Shown piece by piece: positions 22,500 to 33,796 of a DNA stretch of 64,000 nucleotides. The DNA is from Nageia nagi (lineage: Eukaryota; Pinophyta). Position 1 is the stretch's first letter. Every line of letters starts with the position of its first letter. The notes beneath the pieces were generated by a model. The model was given only the letters and a program-made list of their open reading frames with translations. It was not told where the DNA came from and searched no databases. A program made the translations under genes and the position numbers. The DNA lies in assembly GCA_050084985.1 (NCBI GenBank), contig JBITNC010000001.1:198462001-198526000 (forward strand), in the 5' to 3' direction.

Positions 22500-23590
22500 A
22501 AGTCAAGTCCAAGTTAAGTTGATTGAAACTGGGCCACCCCAGGGTCCAATGCCTATCTCCAAAAGATAAAATTTTGTCTTTTTGAAGCATGTGCTTGGGT
22601 TCAGGAGTCGCTTAGGTTGAGACAAAGGATCAGAAGGACAACCTAGAAGCATTTCAAGCCAGACACATCTTTGCTTTTTCATATTCCAGTTCATCTCGGG
22701 CAGTCTCCTAGCTTGAGCACATGCCCCCAAAAGACAAAATCTTGTCTTTTGGGGGCATGTGCTCAAGCTAGGAGACTGCCCGAGATGAACTGGAATATGA
22801 AAAAGCAAAGATGAGGCACCTAGGGGTTGAGTGCATGCCTCAAAAAAGATAAAATCTTGTCTTTTGGGAGCATGCATTCAAGACAGGAGGACGTCCAGTT
22901 TGATCTCAACCGAAAATTTGGCTAAGGCATCAAGGTCCAGAGCTAGCATCTAGCTTAGTCATGACCAAGAGGGCAAGCGCATGGTTTGAAAAGACAAAAT
23001 CTTGACTTCCTGTGGCATGCGCCTGACCCAAGTAGACATTCAGTTGACAAAAATAATGAAATTTGGCTAAGTCTTGCTCATAGAAGGCCTGAAAACAAGC
23101 TAAACTAGACAAGAGCAACCCTATGCATGTTTCAAAAAGACAATCTTGACTTTTTGAAGCATGCGCTCAAACTAGCATGCTAAGAGGGTTGCGTGCACAC
23201 TTCAAAAAGACATTTTTTTTTCTTTTTGAAGCATGTGCATGGCCTAGGATGAGTCCTAAAGATGTACAGAGGTGAAATTTGACAAGTCTAGCCATTGGGA
23301 AAGACAAATTTGGGACAACTCGAGGTTAGAGCATGAGCATAAGGTCAAGATGGATGAGTGAGAGAGCTAGGATGTCAAACGTCCAAAGGCCATGCACTTC
23401 CAAGTTGAGCACATGATACAAAAAGACAAAATTGTCTTTTTTGGGCATGCACCCACCTAGAAACTGCTTTCTCACCCCCACGTCCGGTCACAGGAGACAA
23501 CACCTCAATTCTAGAGCTGACACATATCCCTAGGTCAGCCATCTAGACGACTGGAAATGATTTTCTCATAAGGATGGTAGACTAGGGTTA
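22500..23590 (+). repeat. Hairpin array upstream of the element E ORF
   Basis: At least seven imperfect palindromes of 40-50 bp at about 22558-22597, 22720-22760, 22838-22880, 22978-23022, 23124-23167, 23192-23240 and 23405-23450. Each pairs GCATG-ending outer arms with AAAAAGACAA/TTGTCTTTTT inner arms. Sequence differs from the C/D arrays, but the scheme is the same: spaced nested hairpins, then a TATA box and the ORF. The units contain no coding sequence of their own. Confidence 0.65.
22666..22813. repeat. 148-bp near-perfect palindrome
   Basis: Arms of 74 bp with essentially no loop (centre between 22739 and 22740). The only mismatch I find is one pair next to the centre. It is built around one array hairpin and extends through unit-specific flanking sequence, so it is an inverted duplication rather than a conserved unit. 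Confidence 0.9.
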
Positions 23591-23611
23591 TGCAAAATGC
23601 TAATTTTGGGC

Positions 23612-23618
23612 TATAAAT
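23612..23618 (+). promoter_or_regulatory. TATA-like box upstream of the E ORF
   Basis: TATAAAT in GGGCTATAAATATGAGG, about 230 bp before the first long-frame ATG at 23843. Element D has a TATA box in the equivalent position (61322-61328, minus). Confidence 0.5.
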
Positions 23619-23842
23619 ATGAGGAAGTTGAGCTCATTTTTTCAAATTCAAATCACTCTACTCTTCATTTCTTGCCCCTAAATTGCAGAAGGAAGACATT
23701 TTCAGGATTTCGAGTTCATCCCATCACCTTTCTAGGCTTGCGCAAGAGGTTTGGAGGCAATACTTGGGCAACGTTGGAGAAGCCTCACCCCAGGAAGGCT
23801 CACACATCACATTTGGAGATACCCATCATCCACTCAACCAGA

Positions 23843-26800
23843 ATGACTAGCTCGAGGAGTAGTGCGGCCAAAGAGAGTGCAAGCGAGCTAGAGATGCTGA
23901 GACAAGATTGTATCCTCTCGATATGTGAGACACAAGAGCCCCTACCCCAAGGGGCTAGATTTTCGAAGAATGGATTTGCCACTATCGGGGATATAGATTG
24001 GCAGAAGGTTGATCCAATATAGATAAGGGAGAAGATTTGCAACATGGAGATTGCAATATTGAAAACAGATGTTGTATTCTTCTCAACTCTTTCCACATCA
24101 ACTCCATCCCATTCGTAGCCCCTTTCCCAAAGTTGTGTATGGAGGTGAGCCAGCATTGGAAGAAAGGCAAGATGGTGCTTAGGGACATCAAGGGGGATGT
24201 CATCATGGACTTCAGCCCTAAGGCTATCAAGAAGGCATTTCAATGGATGATGGGAGGGAGCTTCGAATATAGTGAAGCAAAGTCGCTTGTTACCAAGGCA
24301 CTAACAAAGCGGTCGTTACCATCAGAGATTGGATGCTTGAGAAACATCATGGCCTTAAAGGAAATGCTCTCATCAATGCTCCTCGCAGCCACTTCTACTC
24401 TGTTGTAGAGTTGATGATCTTGATGTTGTTTCGGATCCTCGGAAAAGAAGATGGCACTAAGTTTAGGAAGGAGTTCTTTGGCTTCATCATTAAGATGGCA
24501 AAGGGGAAGAAGATTAGATGGAGCAAGGTATTGAGTGATACCTCTGCATAGCAGTTGTCATTAATGGGCACCTCACGCAAATTTTATCTCAACTCATACT
24601 TGGTATATTTGTTTCATGGCAAACATAGACCCACGACTCAAGGAGAGGTAGCATAGATCGAGAAGGGAACATATGCCATATGGAAATGCTACCCCAAATG
24701 GAAGATTGAGAGAAGATGGGATAGTTTCTTCATGAGAAATGATGGATGGGAATATGAGATCTATAAGAAGCTAAAAGGTGAAATCACAATGACTAGGATC
24801 TCAAACTTAGCACAGGATGCACTGTGTAAGAATGGAGATTTCTTCATCAATCACCAATGCTATTCCTATATCAGAATTTACGGATCAGCCATGGAGCCAT
24901 ACTAGTTGCCCAGGTATGTCAGTAACAGATTGATCTTGATGGAGATGATGAGGCAGTTGGCCTACATGCATGAGCATATGTGGCACAAGAAATTGATCAC
25001 CTCTAATTTGTCGATCATAGTGGGAGAGTATCAATGCAGAACTTGGGTGGACATGGATTCGATCAAAGAGGAGTTGGAGAGATTCCACTTCAAGATGATG
25101 ACCGCCGCAAATCACTATGACACAGAGCATAAAATTCATGGCTTCTACACAAAGGAACAGAAAAGGGCTTATGAGCATAAATCACTTGGAGATGAGGAGC
25201 TATTCAGAAACGTGACCAATGAGGTGGTGATGAGAAAGATTTGTGCTAGATTGCAAGAGGAGGCTTAGAAGCAGCAACAGACCGTGGAGGCCAGTATTGA
25301 CAAGAGGTTGTCATAGGCAAAGGGGAAGAGACCACAAGAGTCTACATCCAGGGTTACACAACTCCCTTTGACAATTGAGGAACTTGTTGGTCAATATGCT
25401 TCAATTCATGGCAAGAATCCAATTGAGATAATGGTTGAACGAGGGAGACCATGGATGAGAATGATGTGAGAGAATTGGAGAACATAGCGGCCAATAAGGT
25501 AGTGAGGTGTGTAAGAAACAAAGAAAAGGATCCATCACCTCCACAAAGACCACCAAAAGGGCCAGTTCAACGCCCATCTACGATCATTGAGTCCTCATCC
25601 TCTAGCCCCATTTATGAGCTAGATGATAGTCACAGAAATGAACAAGGGTAGGATGGTGAACCAGAAGTGAATCCAGCTCAGTCTATTTTAAATTCCAGAT
25701 GCTCGAGAGGAGTCTTTGTGGATTCTAGAGGTTGTTCAAAAGTTCATTTCTTCGGAGTCGTTTGCCTCTCGAAGAAGAGGGAAGAGTCCAACCTCCAAAT
25801 TGATTCCCAGGAGAGCTCAGTTGAAGTAAACACCCCAGTCACGGTCATCATAGGTACCCAAGGAGAATGTTGATGAGGAGGCAAGGCCTTCAAAAAGGCC
25901 AAAGAAGAGTGTCACCATTAATCATGAGCCAATCGTCAAGACCCACCAGCTGTCACCAAATGATGAGTGGGGTGTAGATATGGACGAATGCCTTGACGTT
26001 TTCAATACGGGCGTTGGGGAGGAATTTGGAGTTGATGAGATCAATGGTCAAATTGGAGAGAGCTCTACTCGTCGAGAGAAGATTCAAACGTATGTACACA
26101 TAACCAATAACGCAAACCATATCAAGACAGTGTATACAGATAAGGACAACCCACAACGGCCTAGAGAGCTCAAACAAATAAATCAAATCATCAATATGGG
26201 TCCCATTGGAATCGCTGGTAGGAAGCATGCAATCATAGCCAAGACGAATGCAATCACCAAGGAAAGGCTGCAAAAGAAAAAAGAGATTAAAATCCTAAAG
26301 GAGTTAGCCGCTCAGAGAAGATTGACTAGGGAAATAGAGTCCGTGAAGGTACCCCCTGAAGAGCTCAAGAAGTTGAAACCTTTGAAGGAGCGGTTGGTTG
26401 CTGTGAAACAAGAAATGATTGAAGACATCCTGATAGTGGTGGCACAATTCATAGATACCTTGCAGAAGATCTCCATTGAGGAACAAAAGTTAAAAGACAA
26501 TGTGACAAACAAGGTTGATTTCCTCAGGAGGTTAGAGTCTCGAAGACCCATCATTGAGAGATTCTAGATGACTCAAGATCAGAGACCGAAGGATGCCAGT
26601 TTATGTGACAACTACTGGTTCTATTTGGGGGTGTTGTAGTAGATGGCTACTCGCTTTCAGGAAGTAAGTCACGAGGATCAACGATAAAGCCAACTAAAGC
26701 CTAGAGCAAATGGAATTTGAAGTCAAGTTCCTTAAGGAGGACACGACTATTAGAGAGACAGGCATGGTAGTTGTCAAAATAAGACATCTACTGCAGAGCC

Positions 26801-27033
26801 TATTAATGATCGAGGATATCAACACGTATCAGACTAGGAGCCATGTCAAACACATATTAAAGGCTCAAACTTGGAAGATCAAGATGCAAAAGATGATCAA
26901 CGAGGTTGAAGGCTGCATTGCAACTAATATTGGAAAGACCTCCGAGATGGTGTGCGGGTTGGAGTTCACAACCAAGTTCTTGGATGAGGACTTCGAAGAC
27001 AGAGTTGTGACCTTAGGGCCACAATCATCATAG
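23843..27033 (+). pseudogene. Novel element ORF, copy E (about 1,060 codons)
   Basis: ATG at 23843; one degenerate coding stretch to TAG at 27031, cut by several in-frame stops (mostly TAG) and a few frameshifts. N-terminal half: PFPKLCMEV, a GDVIMDFSP box, FYLNSYLVYL, a YPKW...WEYEIYKKLKG...RIS block, then RLILMEMMRQL and TWVDMDSIKEEL. These match element D in order. A Pro/Ser linker (about 25500-25650) and an NLS-like SKRPKK motif (about 25890) follow. The C-terminal half (26200-26560 and 26710-27030) is Lys/Glu-rich and probably coiled coil. No known retroelement enzyme is visible. The DFSP box loosely recalls 'putative plant transposon protein' domains, which a profile search should test. 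Confidence 0.65.
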
Positions 27034-27118
27034 TTGTGTTATTTTATTTTATTTTTTGCAAAACATTTTATTTTCTATAAAAAAACCTAATTATTATTTT
27101 ATTCCCAAACTTGTGATG

Positions 27119-27140
27119 GATTGAGGATTGCTCCCACAAG
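27119..27140 (+). promoter_or_regulatory. Diverged GAGG...GCTCCC motif of E
   Basis: ATTGAGGATTGCTCCCACAA, single copy, placed between the ORF stop and the 3' region, as in C and D. It is followed by AAGTTTGGAAGGAT, a possible purine tract. Confidence 0.35.
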
Positions 27141-27153
27141 TTTGGAAGGATCT

Positions 27154-27960
27154 TGTAACGCCATGTGGCATTTTATTATTGGAACACTCATGTTTTCTTT
27201 GGTAAACAAAATTAGGGTTAGGGAAACATTGTTGGTTGCTTGAAAAACTATTTATAGCCCATTTGGGCTCATTTTGTAGAGGATTAGACATTTTGCACTT
27301 GTGAGAACTTAATTACTATTTCTAAATAAACAAGTTGCTCCATTTGTGAATGTGGTATTATCTCAAGTAAAAGAATGGTGAATGCTCTCATGGTTGGAAG
27401 TATGAACACAATGTGCATGCTTTGTTGTATATCTTGAATGAATGAGTGATATTGCTATCTTGCTTTACTCAAGTTTGCTTGGTTCATTTCATAAACCTTG
27501 TGTTGAAGTGGATGAGAGAGTTTGTTGAATACCCTTTAAAGTAATCATTGAGTAAGACGTGATTTGTAATAGTTCATATTTTCATGTTAGACTTGTGCTA
27601 TTTGGGATGACCCTCTTATGTCGTTTAGCGTAAGGACTTCACTCTATCATTGAAGACCTACCCACGATCTACCTTTTTGCCACCGTTGCCTTTTCTTCAC
27701 TCTCCTTGCACTAGTCCATTCGTGTTGTTGGCTAGTGAAGAGGATACGAAGTGTGTGGAACTTACATCAAGCTCTAGAGAAGTAGATCCCAATCTTTGCA
27801 CTAGTCGGTAAGACCACATGCACTTGTGCTCAACGTACATACCACTGTCTAGTCTACACCATTTTTCTTTATTTTTCACTTTTTTTTGCACCTTTCGCAA
27901 TCCTATTTTTATTTTTGTTTGAGAAACAACCATTTTTGGAAACAGGGACACTTCGAATCC
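27154..27960 (+). repeat. 3' terminal region of element E (LTR-like)
   Basis: Starts TGTAACGCCATGTGGCATTT after a purine-rich run. It shares the GTGGCATTT and TATTTATANCCCATT (27249-27256) landmarks with the 3' regions of C and D. The 3' border is not resolved; 27960 is a working limit. No ORF of note. Confidence 0.4.
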
Positions 27961-27964
27961 TTGA

Positions 27965-28210
27965 TTAACAAATTTCATTTGAGTTAGAAATAGCTTCAAA
28001 CATCCTAGCCAGTCTCCTAGGTCTGTTCTTGCACATCCAATTCACAAGACCTTTGAGATAACCAATCCTCATAGCGGGGAGGGGTAACACACTTCCACCT
28101 AGGTGTTGGTGTCTTTCATAAGCCTTGCAAGTCAATTTGCCTATCGACAGGGTAGAAAAGAAAAAAACCCAATTGATGTAGAATGAGTTGGGATGCCACC
28201 AAATACTCAA
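27965..28210 (-). other. Short minus-strand ORF, unassigned
   Basis: 81 codons, open throughout, with a basic stretch (CKNRPRRLARMFEAI). It includes the palindrome CACCTAGGTG, also found just beyond element C's end at 4229. I do not recognise the product. It could be a fragment of retroelement coding or 3' sequence, or chance. Confidence 0.2.
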
Positions 28211-28319
28211 TTTATTCCTCTTTTGACTGCTGGTTTGTCCCTGATGTTAATGAAAGCTGAAACTGGCCAACTGTGATGAATATTAACACTGTTGTCCCTG
28301 CACATTTTCTGTTAGAACT

Positions 28320-28660
28320 GTCAAGTTTCAAGCAAAATATTTTTTTCTGTAATGCTCCATTTTATGCACTTGATACAGCATTGGAAAGTTTATTTTAAGC
28401 TCTTTCCAATGGTATATAGAGTGCCTATATTTGGTAAGAAATTGACCTATTTTAGCTCTGTTTTATGACATTTAGAATCTTGTTAAACTATCAACTTCTA
28501 GGTATCAAAACTTTTTCTATGCAAATCCTTTTCTGTGCTTGATACACCGTTAGAAAGTTCATTTCAAAGTTCAAACTCTTTCCAACAGTATACTCCTTGC
28601 ATATTTTTGAGAGGATTAAGTGCTTTGTTTGATCTCTGTAAAAACACTTTTTATCTCAAT
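28320..28660 (+). repeat. Two-copy imperfect tandem duplication
   Basis: Two similar blocks, about 28350-28480 and 28525-28655, share CTTGATACA, GAAAGTT, CTTTCCAA and GTATA landmarks at about 180-bp spacing. Non-coding. The following 500 bp (28660-29160) shows nothing I recognise. Confidence 0.4.
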
Positions 28661-29159
28661 CGGTTTCTGCACACCGCTGTGTGTGCCTAGGCAACATACT
28701 CTGCTTAATCAGATGAGCAAACAAACAATTCTGCAGGCCGTTGCATGCATCTGGCTGGGAATAAATACACTCACTGGCTGGTCAGACTAATAGTTTTGCG
28801 AGCTACTATGTGCACATGGCTGGGCAGAAATACACTAGGCTTCAAGTAGCCAGTTGTATTTTTCAGAAGTGGCTTTCTCATCAGTGTGCATCTACATCAT
28901 GAAAATTTAGAAACAAACAAACAAACACATTTATCAAGATATGTGTCTAAATTTCTTATCTTTTCCAAAATATTTGAGTAAGTTAAAAGACCAACTAAAC
29001 ATAATAAATACTAAATTTGACATGAAAGTATGAAAATAGTGGATATAAAATGTATGTTATATGGACTCATCACATACCTTCTTCAACTTCTTCTAAGCTT
29101 GTGTAGAAAACTGGTCCACTCAACACTTTTAATATTCTTTGTGATAATCTAAGATTCTA

Positions 29160-30150
29160 CGCTATAGCAGGACCTAGTTTTCAACTTTTCATGCTTCTGA
29201 CATTGCTATCAATATTCCACTCACAACCTTATGTCAAAAGAGCAAATGGTAGCATTTTCATTATGATTATTTATGTTCACAATCTTGTTATCAATAGGAG
29301 CGAGGCTGCTATGACTGATCAAGTGAAGTTTGGTCTTTGCAACATTTTCCATATGACAGATTTGGGCCTCCTCCACTAACCTGGGTGTAAAATTTCTTCA
29401 GCATGAGACTTTAACATTACAACTAGGATTTATTTAGAGAAGTTTCTAATGCGTGTATACCTATACAGGTTAGGCTGAAGCTTTCTGCCAACAATGATCC
29501 AACATCAGTTTCGGGGTTAATGTATCATCAATTGCTAGGCACTTGATCAATCTTACACTCATGAGAAAAGATTTATGCTTTGCAATCAGCTACCTTACTC
29601 AGTTTATGTTTAAACTTAAAACCAACCACAAATCATTAGCAAGAAGGAAAGAGAGTGTTTTGTTATTTTAAATATACAATTAACTTTTTGCATTTGACAG
29701 AACAAATGAATAATTTCCAATTGATGGGTTTAAACTCAAATTATTTGGTTTCATTAATGATGGGAACTCTACCATGTATATATTGTATATGTGTTCAACA
29801 GATGCGTTATCCTCCATGGAAGCAAAGTACAAGGCAGCAGTGAATGCATATTTTGAGGCAGTATGGCTGAGTGACTTTTGGCTGATTTGCAAAGTGTACA
29901 ATTCCAGCGTACCTCACTTTACTTCTGAAAATATAAGTGTCTTCAGTTGGTAAAGAAACATGTTTATAATGCCAGCACAAAGCATATGTAGAGTCATTAC
30001 CGCTGCATCTGATAGCTTGTCAGTGATAATGAGATTTCTTTTCGTTACTGTACTACACATGATCAGAACAGACAACTTCACCAGACCACTTGGACCTAAC
30101 CAGTTTATCAAATTTGGAAATAAAGGTGGTGTTGTATTTAGTTTCGTCAT
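29160..30150 (+). pseudogene. pol: Copia reverse transcriptase/RNase H relic
   Basis: Plus-strand frames give a Ty1/copia polymerase end. YVKRANGSIFIMIIYVHNLV is the catalytic region with YVHN in place of YVDD. DLGLLHYYLG and GLMYHQLLG follow, then RNase H residues (SSMEAKYKAAVNAYFEAVWL) and a terminal GPNQFIKFGNK. Stops and frameshifts are frequent. The C-terminal frame is open to about 30166. Upstream gag, protease and integrase are absent. Confidence 0.75.
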
Positions 30151-30960
30151 TTCAGGAGGGCATTAAATAATGCAATGCCCCAACTATTATGTGGTTGCGG
30201 TGGTTGAATAGTTACAAGTAAGTTGTGTGGTTAGGATAGTTAAATAGTTAGGGAGTTTCACTTATGTAAGGCCCATTTGCAAGACATATATTACAAAGTA
30301 ATACCAAATGCATTGCATCCAGAATCCCTCCAAACCATCAAATAGAAAACAAAACAAATTGAAAAAATAGAAGGCAAAAAATAGAAAATAAAACAAACTG
30401 ATAAAGTACTTTTTTAAGGCAAGGACAACTCATGTTTCTTCTCCTTTAAAAATAAGGAGAGAGAACATCGAGCCATATGTAATTAAATGTAGTTCATTGG
30501 GTGGGTATAACTCACACTTTGATAGGAGGACGAGATATGATGACCAAAACCTGCAAGTCCTCATTTGGGTGTGAATTCCATACCTATAACACAAGACCAA
30601 TATGTATGTTCTAAGATGCAGCGTAACTAGCACATATTGATATAAATTGAAAGCAAGGAAAGTAATAAGCATTTACAAAGATTTACGAAAAAAACCATAG
30701 AACATTCAAAATCCACTGCACAGGAATATTATAATGTTTACCAATTATCATGATCTTAACCGCATGAAAAATTGTAGGCACAGTACATAATTTTTAATGT
30801 GGGAATATAAAAGGAGTCAATTCCCAAACATGTGGAATTACTAAAGTGGCATGAGATAGGGGAAATCAAGAAAAGCTTTGAAACAAACTGATTGCTTGTA
30901 ACCAGAAAAAACATTTTAAACTCTAGAATATATAAAGAGGGAGGGAGAGAGATAAAACTA
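30151..30960 (+). other. Probable LTR remnant and unassigned sequence
   Basis: A purine run (GGAGGGCATTAAATAATG) just after the copia relic could be its polypurine tract and LTR start. The sequence after that is AT-rich, with no ORF or matching second LTR in the window. Confidence 0.3.
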
Positions 30961-31310
30961 CTATTCTAAAAGAAAATTGTATGCTTCAAAATAAAAAATA
31001 TGATTTGTAAACCTAATCATATCTTGAAGATAAATAGGATAGTAATTTGGGATAGGGAACATTCCTATAATGATAGGATCCGTGGTTTTTGAGAGACCAC
31101 AAACTTGAAGATTAAATTCTTTAGAGTGGTATATCCTCTCTTCAAATTTCAGTTGCCCTGCCATTTCAACCACAGGAGGGGCCTTCTTTCCTTTCACCAC
31201 TTGTACCCACAAGTTTTGTTCTTCCATCTGCGTTTGAATTGACTGTTTTTGGGCAGCAGATTCCTGTTTCAAATGTTCCTCTTCAATGAGGATCTCCGAT
31301 TGTTTGTATT
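30961..31310 (-). pseudogene. Possible LINE ORF1-like fragment
   Basis: About 104 open codons on the minus strand with a coiled-coil-like start (Gln/Glu-rich), then LWVQVVKGKK and FNLQVCGLSKTTDP. The WVQVVKGKK and basic RNA-binding character loosely recall ORF1 of plant L1-type LINEs. No endonuclease or reverse transcriptase lies nearby. A weak call. Confidence 0.25.
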
Positions 31311-32043
31311 AGAGTTCAGAAACCACCTCATTTAGTTGTTGTGTTGATGCAGAATTTCGGTAGTGGGGGAGGCTTGAGAAAAACAATTAAATTACCCAAT
31401 CTTGGACTCAAATTGCAGTTCAAACTTCAAACATCTCAACAGTTTTTTCACTATTCATCTTCTAGTGCTAAATCCACTATGAGATCAAAGACAAATACCA
31501 TTGTTTCTTCCAAGACTCACATGGCTCATTGTCTACATTTTTTCAGTACCCTGATCAGCATTACTGAACTCTCTATCCCTGAGAGACCTTCATTTTACAT
31601 AAACATCTTATGGCCAGCACTCAACATCTGACAGGTGATTTACGCATTACATCCTTTTTTCGAGCTTCCCCTGCTAAAGGAGAGCGTAGGATACATTATA
31701 ATGACCCACTTCTTCCCACATGCCGCACCAAGAGATGCCTTTAGGATCCCCCAACTCCACTAAGGACTCCATGGAACACATCCTTCTTCCCCTCCAGCAG
31801 CAGTACCACAAGCTTGACCCTCACATACTAGTAAGAGTTCTCCTCGATGTGGAGAGAACATGTATGCTTTTCATTCAGAGAAGAACAGGACGACCCTCCA
31901 TAGACCATGATAGATTGCTATCTTCATCAAGGTTTGGACCATCCCTTTTATAGATGTGTTTATATTTGTTTTATATTATTTTATGTTTTCTTTAGAATGA
32001 GCCCTTTAGTGATATGCTTGTACTTGACAGTCCTATTGACCAC
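31311..32043. other. Unassigned spacer left of element G
   Basis: No motif or repeat recognised. Open stretches at 31341-31631 and 31720-31953 lack any codon or domain signal I can support. Confidence 0.4.
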
Positions 32044-33197
32044 TATGACGTCCCCTTGTCCAGACGTAATTAGTTGTGGAGTCCGAAGGGATCTACTTGT
32101 AATATACTTTCTTTATGAATTGCTCTTTATGATTGTAAGTTAGGATAGGAGACTTAATGGGTCAATGGGCCCCATTGTGAGCCCTAAGTGGGACGTCTCC
32201 CTCCTAAGGATAGGTTAGGAGTATTTGTCATGCTTGAAGATCTCGATAATGATTGTGGGAATCCCAAGGTGTATTTAGCATATATTGGATGGAGGAGCAC
32301 TTATTAACCCAATGTTGAGTATGGGAGCATATAGACACCTGCTCCAACTTGGGGGAGGCTTCTAGACCCCCACGTTGGGCACAGAGACCCACGTTGTCCC
32401 CCTAAGTACCCACACATGCCTTCCTGGGTCCACGTGGAGCATAGGGGATGCCCAGATACCCACGTTGAGCTTGGATTGATCCCTAGGTGCCAACATTGGG
32501 CCATGAGGGGAATAGATGATGATTTTGAGGTGCAATCCGGTCCAAGGGAAGCTATATTGATCCTTGGAGCCTCAATACTGGATATGCTTGATTATTATTC
32601 TCTTATACCGTCCACAGGACTTCAAGACCTAGCGGTGCTAAGCAACATTTCTAGATGTAGAGTCTAGAGGGCATTCAGGCTGAGGGATCCTGTCTGTCTA
32701 CGGTATTGGCACAGCACCTAACCCATTTGATGGCATTCCGAGGTACGGCTTCTACCATTCAATTGGTTATCCAGGATCAGAGGAGGGCTCCTTCAGTGGA
32801 GAGGATTCGGGTTCTGAGGGAGCATTACTGTCCCATGGTTCCATTGTTGTTCTAGTGATCAAGGATATTCATTGTTGTACCCTAGTTGGCTCCAAAGAGG
32901 CCAATGACTTCCCCCTAGGGCTTGGTATTGTATTGTACTACTTCATATCATTTGTATACTGCCAAGGGCAATTGGATCTCATGCTTGTGTTGCGTTGACC
33001 CATCTTGTGCATGCCTTGGATCATTATTGTTGTTTATGCTTGTACTTATAGTACATTCGCATTATGATGTATTGTTGATTGAATATTGCATGTTCTAGTC
33101 AGACGTCGGCATCTTGGTATTGTGAATGTATAATATTGATGCCCAAACCCTAGAGTTGCATATTTGAGGGTGTGTTGGCTTGTGTTTGATGCCCTAT
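32044..33197 (+). repeat. 5' LTR of G
   Basis: Begins TATGACGTCCCC (the 3' LTR has TGTGACGTCCC) and ends near GATGCCCTAT. It contains 30-bp-phased ACGTTGG words at 32372-32492. A weak primer-binding match, TGACCTCAGGG, starts at 33201. Confidence 0.75.
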
Positions 33198-33269
33198 ACT
33201 TGACCTCAGGGTTTGAGGGATTGAGAATCAACCCATCATGGATCGATGGGATAGCCAGAGGCCACATTC

Positions 33270-33796
33270 TTGAGGTCCCACTCACATCAAGCAACCCAAG
33301 GTCCAAACCCTCTCCTAGAGAGGTACCTGGATGAGGACATTGGCAGGATTGAGGAGCAGCCAGTCATTTCGAAGCCATCCAAGCCCATGTTTGTGCATAA
33401 GTTTGGAGAGGCCACGAAGAATAAGATTCCTAGACCCTTGGAGCTAAATCAGATTTTCAGAGAGTATTCCATGTTGGATCCAAGGTTGAGAAAAGACGTG
33501 AACTTCAATTGTTACCTAGAGATTTTAGGACTGAAGGGAAGCAACTCACATGGCCCGCGCACTTCCAACAATTCTTGGGATGAGAAGGACCTGCAACACA
33601 AGATTAATAAGATGCAAGTACGAATTTATGATGGTAAGAAGATGACGACTAGGGCATGGCTACATCAATTGCAAACTTATTTCACTTTGAGTCCCAACAT
33701 GTTAGAGGAGGATGCGATACATTTTGCATCTCTGCATTTTGAGGGTGATGCCCTAGAGTTGTGGCAGCATGGAGTGATCAGCCAAGGTTACTCATC
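33270..33796 (+). pseudogene. gag: Gag of G, N-terminal part
   Basis: Open for 176 codons up to the solo LTR. A charged N-terminus leads into the capsid core with TRAWLHQLQTYF, HFASLHFEGDALELWQHG and ISQGY, matching gag of H. The reading is cut at 33797 by a solo LTR and resumes at 35207 in another frame. Confidence 0.75.
33792..33796 (+). repeat. Target duplication of solo LTR (TCATC)
   Basis: TCATC here and at 35207-35211, exactly bordering the solo LTR. Both copies lie in gag sequence. Confidence 0.85.

Noticed and set aside
22503-22877. 124-codon minus-strand ORF
   Set aside because: Created by the 148-bp palindrome and neighbouring hairpins; the protein simply repeats the array.
22500-23460. 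Spaced palindromic repeats as a CRISPR array
   Set aside because: Unit length and spacer length vary, repeats are imperfect, no cas genes occur, and the context is plant retroelement DNA.
23800-24243. 147-codon minus-strand ORF
   Set aside because: Antisense to the E ORF, which is supported by homology with D; no motif of its own.
24177-24250. DFSP box as proof of a known plant transposon protein or transposase domain
   Set aside because: The resemblance is short and from memory; without a profile search it cannot support a family name.
31341-31953. Possible host exon sequence
   Set aside because: Open frames are short, with no splice-site pattern, domain or homologous copy to support a gene.
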